From: Heterobasidion occidentale
Taxonomy: Eukaryota; Basidiomycota; Agaricomycetes; Russulales; Bondarzewiaceae
Assembly: GCA_039111635.1 (NCBI GenBank)
Contig: JBCAQO010000010.1
Span: 372,001-436,000 of the forward strand
Length of the DNA: 64,000 bases
Direction of reading: 5' to 3'
Positions 1-9,470 of this stretch are shown one piece after another (the first letter of the stretch is position 1; every line of letters starts with the position of its first letter). The position numbers and the translations under genes are program-made. The notes under the pieces are model-generated. The model was not told where the DNA came from. It saw only the letters and a program-made list of their open reading frames with translations, and did not search any database.

Positions 1-250
1 AAGAGTAACGCAGGTGCTCTGTCTAGTGATTGTGACGAATCAGATTTCTCTGCTTCAAAAAATTGGCTGGTAGAAATGGACTAGAAATGGTCCGCCGAGC
101 GTGCGGCTGCAGCGGCTGCATGCAGTGACATGGCAGGCGGGAAATAGTAAGCAGAGTATACAGAGTTGTAACATTTCGAATGGAAAAGCGACCCACAGGC
201 AATGACATAAGCTGTGCGACATAGGGTTCCGTGAGTAATTCACAGACAGT
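1..250. other. Left edge, no gene seen
   Basis: I see no convincing coding region here; the short minus-strand frames have no recognisable motif. The stretch lies beyond the 3' end of the hAT transposase gene and probably belongs to the outer end of that transposon or its flank. I could not locate a terminal inverted repeat, because the partner end is either outside the window or lost. Confidence 0.4.
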
Positions 251-397
251 TGTTAACAAATGTTAATAACATTTGCCTCTCCGAGGAATTTCTAACATGA
301 GTTAATAACAGATTAATAACAATTGTATATAAAGTGTTATTAACATGTTAAAAACCGATTTATTTACATGTTAATAAAGAAAGTGGTGTTAATAACA
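251..397. repeat. Cluster of GTTAATAACA-type repeats
   Basis: About six copies of the motif GTTAATAACA or its reverse complement TGTTATTAAC lie within about 150 AT-rich bases, for example near 261, 301, 311, 336, 369 and 387. The surrounding DNA is much more GC-rich. hAT transposons commonly carry short subterminal repeats that bind their transposase. The position just beyond the 3' end of a hAT transposase gene fits that role, but this is inference. Confidence 0.5.
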
Positions 398-578
398 AGA
401 AGTCACCAGCTCCAGTCAATCTTGGAGCTGGGAATAGAAGGGGGAGCTTCAGGGGGGGTGGGGGGCTCGTGGCAGTGTACCTAGGAGTATCAGATAGCAG
501 ATTCATGAAGGCCTCCTCACGGATTGCGAACTCCTGCACGATATTGAGCGCAGAAGCCTGGCACAGGGATCCTCTCTG

Positions 579-2058
579 TCAGCCATCTACGTCGTCGTCC
601 AAGTCGTCCGAGTCGTCGTCAGAATCGGAGTCGTCCAAGGTGAAGGTGGCAGTGTCCGCCATGTCAGCGGTGCCCTCGGGTGACGAACGAGAGACGGCAG
701 CCTTGAGATCGTCTTCAAGATCACGGAACTTGACGGTCGGGCGCTTTTTTGGCACTTTGTCTTCGGTCTATAGAACAGATGAGCCACAGCATGGGAAAGA
801 GAGGGATGTACATACCGCATGGGTGCCATACCACTGTCCAATGACAGTCATATCCACGAGCAACTGTGCATGCTGGCGTCCCCGCAGCGCCGAATTGAAC
901 CAAGTGAATCTTGAACCGGTCCGCCCATCCAGCATTGAGTTCACGAGAATGGAGAAGACTCTCTCAGCAAGCATCTAGAAATGAATAGGAAAGGTTAGTT
1001 GTAGGCAGAAGGAAGCGAGGAGCTGTAGCGCACCGCAAGAACATCCACTTCTGGATTATTTGTGAATTGCCGCCACCAGCCCAGGACGTCGCCATCTTGG
1101 ACGGGCTTGGCCCTGTCAAAGGGGGCCTTCTCCCGCCAATATGCATCAAGCTGCAACCGGAATTTTGCGACGGCCATGGCGCCGCCGAGCCTTTTGAGTA
1201 CGGGGTGCGTGCCTTCCAGATGGGTATCCATATGCTCCACCATTGGCTTGAGCATCTTATCCCGAAGGAATGCTTTCATGCAGTTGAATAGATGAGGATG
1301 TGGAATGTTGAGGTCGGATCCCCGTTCGGAAATCACGATGACAGGATTGGCGGCTGCGGTGTTGATCAAGAAGTCCGACCGTGGGTATCCTGTCACCAAA
1401 AATAAATGTGATATGAGAATCTATTCAGTTGAATCAGGAAAAGGCACAAACGAGGATCCAATGTGAAAGCCGTGACATGGAAGTCCTTGCAGTCTTCAAA
1501 GAAGGTGTCAAAGTGCTCGTTGATTATGCCCATGACTTCCTCGGCAAGCTCCGGTGTAATGCCGGTCTTCTGCTGTCCAAGATTGAAGAGCTCGCGCAGC
1601 GCGGCGCCCATCACTAGGTGGAATACATACACATTGGAAGCATTGGCCTGCGTTGATTCAAGTGCCCAAAGGGACCGGATCAGGGGCTGGATGATCCTGA
1701 TGTATTGTAGCAGCCCGAGTTCGAGCCGGTGGTAATCTTCGGACACCTAGTGGGCAAATAAGTTCTGGACTTCCTTGTGCTATTGGAAGCGTCAATGAAT
1801 AGTAATATAGCTACTTTTAGTCCGAGCACACCTTCAATTGATGGTGCCAGATTGCACAAGGTGCTGAACTTGAGGTAAACTCATCTCAAGTAAATGGGCA
1901 CCAGACCAGTGGGTGCCGAATCAAGTCTTCCCAATATTCTGGAGTGCACTGACATGTTCACCATCGTCACCTTCCTTAAATTGCATGCAGAGATGCGCTT
2001 TGGCATATGTTGAACTGCCAAAGTATGCCAAAATCGCTTTCAAGATCTTGATCATCTA
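579..2058 (-). pseudogene. hAT-family transposase, C-terminal part (split by element A1)
   Basis: Several minus-strand exons read as the C-terminal half of a hAT transposase. One exon (about 1393-1746) contains the phrase FTLDPRL. The next (about 995-1399) contains DVLGWWRQFTNNPEVDVLA, the conserved WW region of the hAT dimerisation domain. It is followed by an AERVFSILVNSM block near 970 and an acidic Asp/Ser tail ending at the stop codon 579-581. Exons are separated by short gaps that look like introns. The gene is interrupted at 2059-2063 by element A1 and resumes at 12573. The enzyme family excises and reinserts DNA by cut-and-paste. This copy cannot make a continuous transcript without the 10.5-kb insertion. 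Confidence 0.75.
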
Positions 2059-2063
2059 GAAAG

Positions 2064-2684
2064 TGTTATGACTTGACCGATCGGGGCCCTTCGGGGTCGG
2101 TCTATCCGACGGATCAAGCATCACATGCTAGGCGGCTCCACTACGGAGCGTACATCAAGGTATTCGGCGTGTCCTTAGGAGCCGACAAGACCGATGGTTC
2201 TTCAAGACATCGGTAAAGGCTATATTGGAGGGACACGAGGCTCACAGAGTTCACACAGTAATGAGAGGCGTATTCACATGCCATGGGCTTAGGGCTTACG
2301 GGTAAGCACCTCGTCGCACCATGATGGATCAGTGCGACTGGAGAAGTACAAGAGTAGGCACCGGCTGAGAGAGACGGCGACCACAGCTCTCCTAGGATGG
2401 GAACCTGGAGAAGCACACGGACTCTTACCCTATACCCCATACAGTATATAAGGCCCATAGAATAGGCTGAGGATCTTCAGTCTATTCTCCTTCGTTCATT
2501 CGTATCTTCGAATACGAACCTCTTCGTTCTCCTGTATCTACGCATACAGGATTCTTAGAGCCAATCATTATTCCCTCCTGTATCATCGCCTGATACAGTC
2601 GAGACTTCGCCCACCACTCAGTCCATTGTGCGACCTAGGGAAGAACCTGTTACTCTTGGGTTACTGAACGAGCAGTTCGTAACA
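2064..2684 (+). repeat. 5' LTR of element A1 (family A LTR)
   Basis: 621 bp, TGTTATGAC...CGTAACA, matching 11945-12567 almost base for base. Near its start GACCC-CTTCGG-GGGTC-like bases form a stable UUCG-type hairpin (around 2085-2098). A TATA box lies at 2445. Downstream of it come an imperfect AGAATAG/CTATTCT hairpin and three perfect short hairpins (2499-2518, 2531-2550, 2577-2598). The minus-strand ORF of about 105-114 codons seen in every full family A LTR is a shadow with no protein-like features. Confidence 0.93.
2445..2452 (+). promoter_or_regulatory. TATA box of the A1 5' LTR
   Basis: TATATAAG, conserved in all forward family A LTRs (also at about 12328, 15822 and 25979). It probably directs genomic RNA synthesis starting about 30 bp downstream, just before the hairpin-rich leader. 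Confidence 0.6.
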
Positions 2685-3155
2685 CTAGAATAGACTCGCT
2701 TTTGCCCCTACCTTGCACCACACTCTGCTTGCTGCCACACTCTTTCTCACAACCCTCATCGGTGGCATAGACCCCCACCGAAGAGAGTTACTTCACACAC
2801 CCTGGAGCAAGACCTAGGCCTAGGATTCCCACCAGGCACTAGACGAACCCATAACCAACTTCGACAGAATAATCGTCCTATCCATCAAAGAGAAAACCGC
2901 TGGTATTACTCCGACACCAATCGGCCAGCACCCCCAAACTTTGATAACTGCTCGTATTGAGAAGGACGATACTTCTTCACAAGAGAAGACGAGACAGAAG
3001 CCGAGTGGGCTTGGGACGAAATAGCAGAAGACTGGGTAGAGCCACCCCAGTACAGGAACCCCGAACCGGAAATCCCGGACACATCGGAGGAAGAAGAAGG
3101 AACATCCGAGTCCGAATCCTCGGATATTCAAACACCGATCAACACCCGAAACATT
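2685..3155 (+). other. Leader of A1 with ATG-less open frame leading into gag
   Basis: The 471 bases between the LTR and the first gag ATG are in the gag frame. In copy A2 the same frame is open from just after the LTR and is acidic and protein-like. In A1 this frame is broken near 2960, where A2 has CGA and A1 has TGA. I did not recognise a tRNA primer-binding match at 2685 onward (CTAGAATAGACTCGC). Confidence 0.5.
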
Positions 3156-4313
3156 ATGTCGACAAATCCTACAGACCCCCCCGTCTCGTCGGGAAGGGGC
3201 AAGCTCAAACTCCCTGATAACTTCGAGGGAGACCGAACACAATCACAGAAATTCATCATGAATTGCCTCCTCCTTTTCACAACAGAATCGGACCGATACA
3301 AGACAGATACAGACAAGGTTTCCCTCGCTCTCTCTTGCATGAGATATGGAATGGCCGGCGTATGGGCGGAAAGCTTCCTAAAGAAGACAGTAGGGGCGAC
3401 CCCACCCAAAACTGTAGGAACTTGGGACGATTTCCTTAACAAGTTTAAACTCCAGTTCAAGGAAACGAACCTCACGGACAAGGCCCGAAGCGCCCTCATG
3501 TCTTTCTCTCAGGGGAAGATGACGGTGGATGAATATTCAAACCAATTCATCCTTATCGCCGCCGACGCCGACATCACCGACAAGGAACAGGTTCCTTACT
3601 TCCAAAGAGGGCTTGATCCAAAGGTCATGGACAAAATCTATGACAAGGAAACTCCGTTGAAGGACACAATCCAAGATTGGGTCAACACTGCCTGTGAAAT
3701 AGATGGACGCCTAAGAGCCCGAAGTGCTCAAAAGGCGATCCTCGCCAACTCCACCTCATTCCGAAGTGACTTCCTCAATCGCTTTCACCTCCAACCAGCT
3801 CGTCGCTACAACTCTACCACAGCTCCTCGCAGAATGAACAACCAGGTAGTCGACATGGATATTGACGCCTCCCGAAAAAGAGATGCCGATCGCCAGAAGC
3901 GCACTTATGATGGCAAGCTCACCACTCGTTGTTTTAACTGTGGAAAGCTAGGGCATTGGGCGTCTGACTGTCGATCTACTCGTAGAGGCATTCCCCCGTC
4001 TCGAGGAAATTTGTGCAAGCCGATGGGCAGAGGAGCCGAAGAGAGAGGGTCGAGGAAACTCAAGTATGATTCCCCGTCATATATTCAAATCGGAGCAATG
4101 AACAGTCACATTATTACCCCCATTCGACTTGACGTGCGATTGACAACTCGAGGAAGAAGCGCTGGAGCCAGAGCCGCCATCGACTCAGCATGCGAAGGGA
4201 TTTTGGTAAACGAGGAGTGGGTACAGAAGCACAATCTTCCCACCTATCCTTTAAACCGCCCCATCCGCGTTCGCAACGTCGATGACACCATCAACAAGGC
4301 AGGCCTCATTTGA
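3156..4313 (+). CDS. gag: Gag plus start of protease, element A1
   Basis: This 385-codon frame encodes the structural Gag protein and runs into the protease. Residues about 20-200 form the retrotransposon gag (capsid-like) region. A CCHC zinc knuckle CFNCGKLGHWASDC lies near residues 259-272 for RNA binding. After the knuckle a deletion of about 345 bp relative to A2 fuses gag in frame to the protease (active-site motif AAIDSA near residue 341). The frame then stops at TGA 4311-4313, where A2 has CGA, so the stop lies inside the protease domain. The 4380 frame continues in the same register. Translation of pol therefore needs readthrough, or this copy is dead. Confidence 0.85.
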   Translation: MSTNPTDPPVSSGRGKLKLPDNFEGDRTQSQKFIMNCLLLFTTESDRYKTDTDKVSLALSCMRYGMAGVWAESFLKKTVGATPPKTVGTWDDFLNKFKLQFKETNLTDKARSALMSFSQGKMTVDEYSNQFILIAADADITDKEQVPYFQRGLDPKVMDKIYDKETPLKDTIQDWVNTACEIDGRLRARSAQKAILANSTSFRSDFLNRFHLQPARRYNSTTAPRRMNNQVVDMDIDASRKRDADRQKRTYDGKLTTRCFNCGKLGHWASDCRSTRRGIPPSRGNLCKPMGRGAEERGSRKLKYDSPSYIQIGAMNSHIITPIRLDVRLTTRGRSAGARAAIDSACEGILVNEEWVQKHNLPTYPLNRPIRVRNVDDTINKAGLI

Positions 4314-7300
4314 CGAGGCCTAGACGCGAATCTCACCGTCAAAGACAGACGGGGGAGAACTCACACCGAACGTGTCCAGATGTTCATCACCAATCTAGGG
4401 AAGGACGACATGCTCCTAGGAACGGATTGGTTGAAATACCACAACCCCTCCATCGGGTGGAGGCGCTGTGAAGTACACTTTGATCGGTGCCCCAGAGATT
4501 GCCAACAACCATATGGGTTTACCAAGGCAAGGGAAGAGCCTACCAGAAAGGCATGGCTAGCAAAACTACGCGGTGACAAGATTTTTCAGCGGACGAAACC
4601 GCATCTTGTCTCAGAACCGGTAGGACCTTCGTGGACCTGGACTAAGGAACAATGGGACCAAGTACCAGCGAAGGAATGGAAAACTTGGTTCATGGAGCTG
4701 CTCGAGCACAAATCCCGGCAACGCAAGGCTCGGAAATGGCTCGAAGAGCAAGTAACCGAAAGGAAGGAACGCCGGCAAGCTCAACGAGAGGCAACCGAGA
4801 GCGAACTTTCAAGAAAAGTCGCTGAAGAAGCGCAAACACCGTTTAACTCCTCCGCAATGGATAGCGCAGGAGAACCCGTCATCAGGAAGGTAGCTCCAGA
4901 ACCCTCGGGGTTCGCAAGCTTTGACGAAGATCTAGAGGAAGAAATCAACACCACCGACTTGAAAGGTCGAGTGCCGACAGAATATCATTCTTACCTCGAC
5001 ATCTTCAGCGAACGACGATCGCAGAGGCTTCCCCAACATACAATATGGGACCACGCGATAAACCTTAAACCATCTTTTGTACCCCAGGCCCCGCGGATAT
5101 TTCCTCTGAGCCTGGAAAAACATGATGAGTTAGGGAAGTTCGTCAAGGAGCACCTTTCCAGAGGAACAATACGTCGGTCAACAGCGCATAGCGCGGCCTC
5201 CTTCTTTTTTGTAAGCAAGAAAGATGGGAAACTCCGTCCGGTACAAGACTATCGTCACCTTAACAAACACACCATCCGAGATGTCACCCCCCTGCCGTTA
5301 ATCCAAGAACTATTGGATATTATTAAAGGCGCAACGGTGTTCTCGAAGCTCGATGTTCGGTGGGGATATAACAACGTGCGCATCAAGAAAGGGGACGAGT
5401 CCAAAGCGGCCTTCGTCACACCCTTGGGGCTTTTTGAACCTACAGTAATGTTCTTTGGACTCTGCAACTCCCCGGGAACCTTCCAAGCCATGATGAACAT
5501 GATCTTCCAGGAACTCATCTTGGCCCAGAAAATAGCGGTATATATGGACGACATCCTCATCTTCACGAAAACCACAGCAGAACATATTGTGATTCTCCGG
5601 CGAGTCCTCCAAATCCTGCGCGACAACGATCTTTACCTCAAACCAGAGAAGTGCGAATTCCACAAAGAGAAGCTAAACTACCTCGGATACACAATCTCAA
5701 AAGACCACGTCGCTATGGAAGACTCGAAGGTTAAAGCTATCCAGGAATGGCCCATCCCACGCACGGTCCGCGACATCCGCTCTTTCTTAGGCTTAGGAAA
5801 CTTCTACCGACGATTCATTGACAAGTTCTCCTTGATCGCTCGGCCCCTACACGACCTCACAAAAAAAGATATGAGATGGGACTGGACCACGGAATGCCAA
5901 CATGCGTTTGATCGACTGAAGAAAGCCTTCATCAGTCAACCGGTCCTGCTATACCCTGACCCGATGCGTCCCTACCGGCTCGTTACCGACGCTTCCCTTG
6001 CGGCATACGGTGCAGTCCTCTTACAGGAAGGACCTGATGACGACTGGCACCCCATGGCATACCTCTCGGGATCATTCTCACCGGCCGAATGGAATTACGA
6101 CGTACATGATCGCGAACTCCTTGCCATTATCAAGGCAATGGAGCACTGGAAACACTACCTCGAAGGCGCTAGACACCCTTTTGAGGTCTGGACGGACCAT
6201 AAGAACCTAGAACACTTTCAGACCGTGCGCGACCTGTCAAGACGACAAGCGCGCTGGAGCCTGTTTTTGTCCCGATTTGACTTCCAGCTCAGTTACAAGG
6301 CTGGAACTACGAATCACGCCGATGCTCTGTCCAGGCGTCCAGACCTTAGTGAGGGGGTGGAATCTGATAACAAGGCACAGACTCTACTCCCGTCCAGACT
6401 TTTCACCGAGTCCAGCAAAACTCTGGTAGAGCCAAGCGAAGGCATACACGTCAAAGCAACGGAACTCGTATCCTCGGACATCCTCTCCCTTATTCGACAC
6501 TCGCGCTCGGAACACGATTTGCTAGTCGACGTCGCCCTCAAGAAACTGCTGGAAAAAGGTCCAAACGCAATGAAGGGCGACCTAGGAAAATGGACACACG
6601 AAGATGGCATCACAAGACGCGATGGTTACATATGTGTCCCAAAGGACGACCTCCTTCGACGAATGATTGTCAAAACGCACCATGACACTATGGCTACAGG
6701 ACACCCGGGCCGAGCAAAGACCTTAGAATTGGTCCAACGCCATTACTGGTGGTCAAGCATGACCAAATTTGTACACGCATATGTGGATGGATGTGCAGTC
6801 TGCCAATCTACCAAGAACCTCCCCCATAGGACCCATCCACCTATCCAACCGCTGGAAACCACAAACGCCCCTTGGCACTTTATCTCCACCGACTTCGTGA
6901 CAGACCTCCCGGAAAGCAGAGGCTACAACTCGATCAACGTGGTGGTCGATCAAGGTCTGTCAAAAGGAATAGTCATAACTCCGTGCAAGAAGACAATCAC
7001 GGCCGAAGAAACCACGACGCTCTTCCAGGACAATGTGTTCAAACGATATGGTTTACCAACCAAAGTGGTGTCCGACAGAGGTCCTCAATTTGCGGCAAAG
7101 TTCACAAGGGAACTATGGAAAGGAATGGGAATCACCCCTGCCCTCAGCACGGCGTACCACCCCCAAACGGACGGAGAAACAGAACGGGTAAACCAAGAGA
7201 TCGAGCAATTCCTGCGAATTTTCTGCAACTACCATCAAGATAACTGGGTAGACTTGATCCCCTTCGCAGAATTCTCCCACAATACCCGAAGACACTCCGC

Positions 7301-7952
7301 CACTGGGAAGTCGCCGTTCGAAGTCCTTTATGGGTTCAATCCACCATATTCGGTCGACTCAGCTCTGGAGACCAAGGTGCCCGCAGTGACTGAACGTTTG
7401 CAGCTAATCAAAGAAGTCCAAGAAGATGCGGCCGCAAGTCTACAAATAGCAGCGCAGCACGCCAAGGACCGGGACCTGCACAGGAAACTCCCACAGTGGG
7501 AAGTAGGAACCCAAGTTTGGTTAGAAGGAACCCACATTCGGACGACTCACCCGAAATTCAAGTTGGCACCTCGACGCTATGGCCCCTTTTCAGTGACCGA
7601 AAGAATCGGCCCCCTAGCTTACCGGTTGAAAATACCCGAAACGTGGAAGATACACCCGGTGTTTCATGCCTCCATACTCACAGAATATCATGAGACAGAG
7701 GCCCACGGAAGGAACTTCCCCAGACCTGCCCCAGAGATCTTGAATGAAGAAGAGCATTACGAAGTGGAGGCCATTCTAGATTCAAGACGCCAGGGACGAG
7801 GAACCAAATATCTTGTCAAGTGGGTCGGATACTCCGAGGCCGATAACACTTGGGAACCCTTTGCCCTCCTCAAAGACACGGCCGACGAGGCGCTTCGCGA
7901 ATTCCACGAAAGCTACCTAGACAAACCCCGACCTGCGACGATTAAGCTTTAG
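4314..7952 (+). CDS. pol: Pol polyprotein (RT, RNase H, integrase, chromodomain), element A1
   Basis: A 1190-codon open frame from the first ATG at 4380, in register with the preceding gag-protease frame. It holds reverse transcriptase with FGLCNSPGTFQ and YMDD (residues about 388-391). RNase H follows (DASLAAYG near residue 535; HDRELLAII). The integrase has an HHCC finger (HHD...CAVC, about 767-810), the catalytic region STDFVTDLPE, SDRGPQF and the E in GETERVNQE, and a GPF-type module (RRYGPFSVTERIG). It ends in a chromodomain (YLVKWVGYSEADNTWEPF, about residues 1126-1180), which in this group helps direct integration to particular chromatin. Apart from the upstream stop it looks intact. 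Confidence 0.93.
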   Translation, partial: RGLDANLTVKDRRGRTHTERVQMFITNLGKDDMLLGTDWLKYHNPSIGWRRCEVHFDRCPRDCQQPYGFTKAREEPTRKAWLAKLRGDKIFQRTKPHLVSEPVGPSWTWTKEQWDQVPAKEWKTWFMELLEHKSRQRKARKWLEEQVTERKERRQAQREATESELSRKVAEEAQTPFNSSAMDSAGEPVIRKVAPEPSGFASFDEDLEEEINTTDLKGRVPTEYHSYLDIFSERRSQRLPQHTIWDHAINLKPSFVPQAPRIFPLSLEKHDELGKFVKEHLSRGTIRRSTAHSAASFFFVSKKDGKLRPVQDYRHLNKHTIRDVTPLPLIQELLDIIKGATVFSKLDVRWGYNNVRIKKGDESKAAFVTPLGLFEPTVMFFGLCNSPGTFQAMMNMIFQELILAQKIAVYMDDILIFTKTTAEHIVILRRVLQILRDNDLYLKPEKCEFHKEKLNYLGYTISKDHVAMEDSKVKAIQEWPIPRTVRDIRSFLGLGNFYRRFIDKFSLIARPLHDLTKKDMRWDWTTECQHAFDRLKKAFISQPVLLYPDPMRPYRLVTDASLAAYGAVLLQEGPDDDWHPMAYLSGSFSPAEWNYDVHDRELLAIIKAMEHWKHYLEGARHPFEVWTDHKNLEHFQTVRDLSRRQARWSLFLSRFDFQLSYKAGTTNHADALSRRPDLSEGVESDNKAQTLLPSRLFTESSKTLVEPSEGIHVKATELVSSDILSLIRHSRSEHDLLVDVALKKLLEKGPNAMKGDLGKWTHEDGITRRDGYICVPKDDLLRRMIVKTHHDTMATGHPGRAKTLELVQRHYWWSSMTKFVHAYVDGCAVCQSTKNLPHRTHPPIQPLETTNAPWHFISTDFVTDLPESRGYNSINVVVDQGLSKGIVITPCKKTITAEETTTLFQDNVFKRYGLPTKVVSDRGPQFAAKFTRELWKGMGITPALSTAYHPQTDGETERVNQEIEQFLRIFCNYHQDNWVDLIPFAEFSHNTRRHSATGKSPFEVLYGFNPPYSVDSALETKVPAVTERLQLIKEVQEDAAASLQIAAQHAKDRDLHRKLPQWEVGTQVWLEGTHIRTTHPKFKLAPRRYGPFSVTERIGPLAYRLKIPETWKIHPVFHASILTEYHETEAHGRNFPRPAPEILNEEEHYEVEAILDSRRQGRGTKYLVKWVGYSEADNTWEPFALLKDTADEALREFHESYLDKPRPATIKL

Positions 7953-7957
7953 GAAGA

Positions 7958-7966
7958 TATAAAAAG
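7958..7966 (+). promoter_or_regulatory. Putative internal TATA box for ORF3, element A1
   Basis: TATAAAAAG sits 5 bp after the pol stop and 54 bp before the ORF3 start codon at 8012. That matches the TATA-to-ATG spacing of the host P450 genes in this window (54 and 63 bp). It is conserved in A2 at 21639. This suggests a separate ORF3 transcript. Confidence 0.5.
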
Positions 7967-8011
7967 GAGAGACCCCCTCCTTTCGGAAAGCAAGAATCCT
8001 CCCACTAGTAC

Positions 8012-9264
8012 ATGTCCGACCACTCCTCCCTTGATTACTCCCCTGAACGTGCCATGCTCATCGATGACGGAACTACCTCCCCCCCTTCAAGAAACCCCTC
8101 ACCAGACATCATTCTGGCCATGGCCAACCCCGACACTGGACGCCCTAGCCGAGGCAGCCGCCCAGCGACTCCAGAAGGAATTCCCATACCAATCATCGTC
8201 CACCAAACCGCGCTCGCCGCCGAAGATCGAACGAGTTCCCGAACCTCACCACGGTTTGAGAGAGCTCATGACGAGCACGATGAAGGACGTCAAGAAGAAG
8301 GAAGACCTACTCCGTCAACGCCTCCGCGACCGGCGACAGCGTTGGCTCAAGGAGACACAAGGCAAGGAACGACCTACAGTTGTTGAGGCAGGTGTACAAG
8401 AACCAGCAACGGCTGGTACATCAGCTGCCGGGACCAGAGGGCCCCCTACCAGTAGTCGAGATCTGCACCCCGGAGAGTTGGAAGGGCTAGGAGATGCGCT
8501 GCTCCAACGCACCACCATCTCCGCGGTAATTCAGATGGCCACAGCGCTAGCCTTACAAAGGCTCGCTAACTTCTTCGCAGGGCAACCAGGGAGCGAGAGC
8601 GACGACGTACCCAGATGCCTCGCTAACGCGAGCGACCAGGTCAGGCTTCTGGCCTATGCAGATGATCATAGGGCCGCCTCCTGGTATGCCCGAGGAAATA
8701 ATGGGGCTTACGCCCTACTCATTCACCCGGACGAATTCTCCTCCTTCATCAATCTGGAGCTCCTACCTGCCCTCATCTCATGCACCGACGTGGGCCATCC
8801 CTCCCACGCCCATCCCGTTCGGATTGACCCATTCCGCGTCCAACCATGGAACGTGGAAACCAACAGAACAATACCGGCTACAAATAGTCGAGACGCATCC
8901 ACCCAGACAGAGTACGTCTGGGCTATGGTCCAACGACAGGCACGAAGGGACCGACAGGCACGAAGGGACCGAGAGGCCCTTCCTCCCATATCGGCAGGAC
9001 AATCCACCGGGCAGGACGCAGGAGGCAGCAATGAGGAACACCCTCCAAGGTACAGGAGGAATGAGGGACGAGGGAACCAGAGGGCAAGGACAACCCTTCA
9101 GCCCAGGTGAGGCAGTCCTAGAAGAACTCGACCAAGAGATTCGCCGACTCCAAACCGTCCTCGAGATAATCGAGCTGAAGGAGCGCATCCACACATTGGT
9201 AGAAGAACTCCAATCCGCCAGCGCCCGACTCAACGAACTACTTCCTGGACTCGAGCGGAATTAG
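8012..9264 (+). pseudogene. Third ORF (ORF3) of element A1, frame-disrupted
   Basis: A coding-like region after pol whose start codon lies at 8012. The 8012 frame ends at 8386, because about 41 bp present in A2 are missing near 8367. The overlapping frame 8031-9110 (359 codons) runs through the same junction. A third frame (8656-9264) ends in a leucine-rich coiled coil (VLEIIELKERIHTLVEELQ). There is no signal peptide, membrane segment or envelope-like feature. Function unknown. Synonymous differences from A2 in the coiled-coil part suggest selection on that frame. Confidence 0.55.
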
Positions 9265-9470
9265 ACGCCTGGGACGAGGTCGAAGACGGCAATTACGACG
9301 ACATCGACCCCTATTACAGGCCAGATGAAGGGTACGGGGATTACGGAGACATTGGTGGAGGATACTAGACCAGGGAGTTGAGGAACCCCTGATCTTTAAA
9401 CATGATGACGAAGAGGAAAGGACCCTCCGCATCACAGGTACCGGTTTCACGCACAGGACGCCGAAACGGA

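Noticed and set aside
2141..2458. Minus-strand ORF of about 105-114 codons recurring at 2141, 11995, 15491 and 25648
   Set aside because: It recurs only because the LTR recurs; it crosses the LTR promoter, has no motif and a composition unlike a protein.
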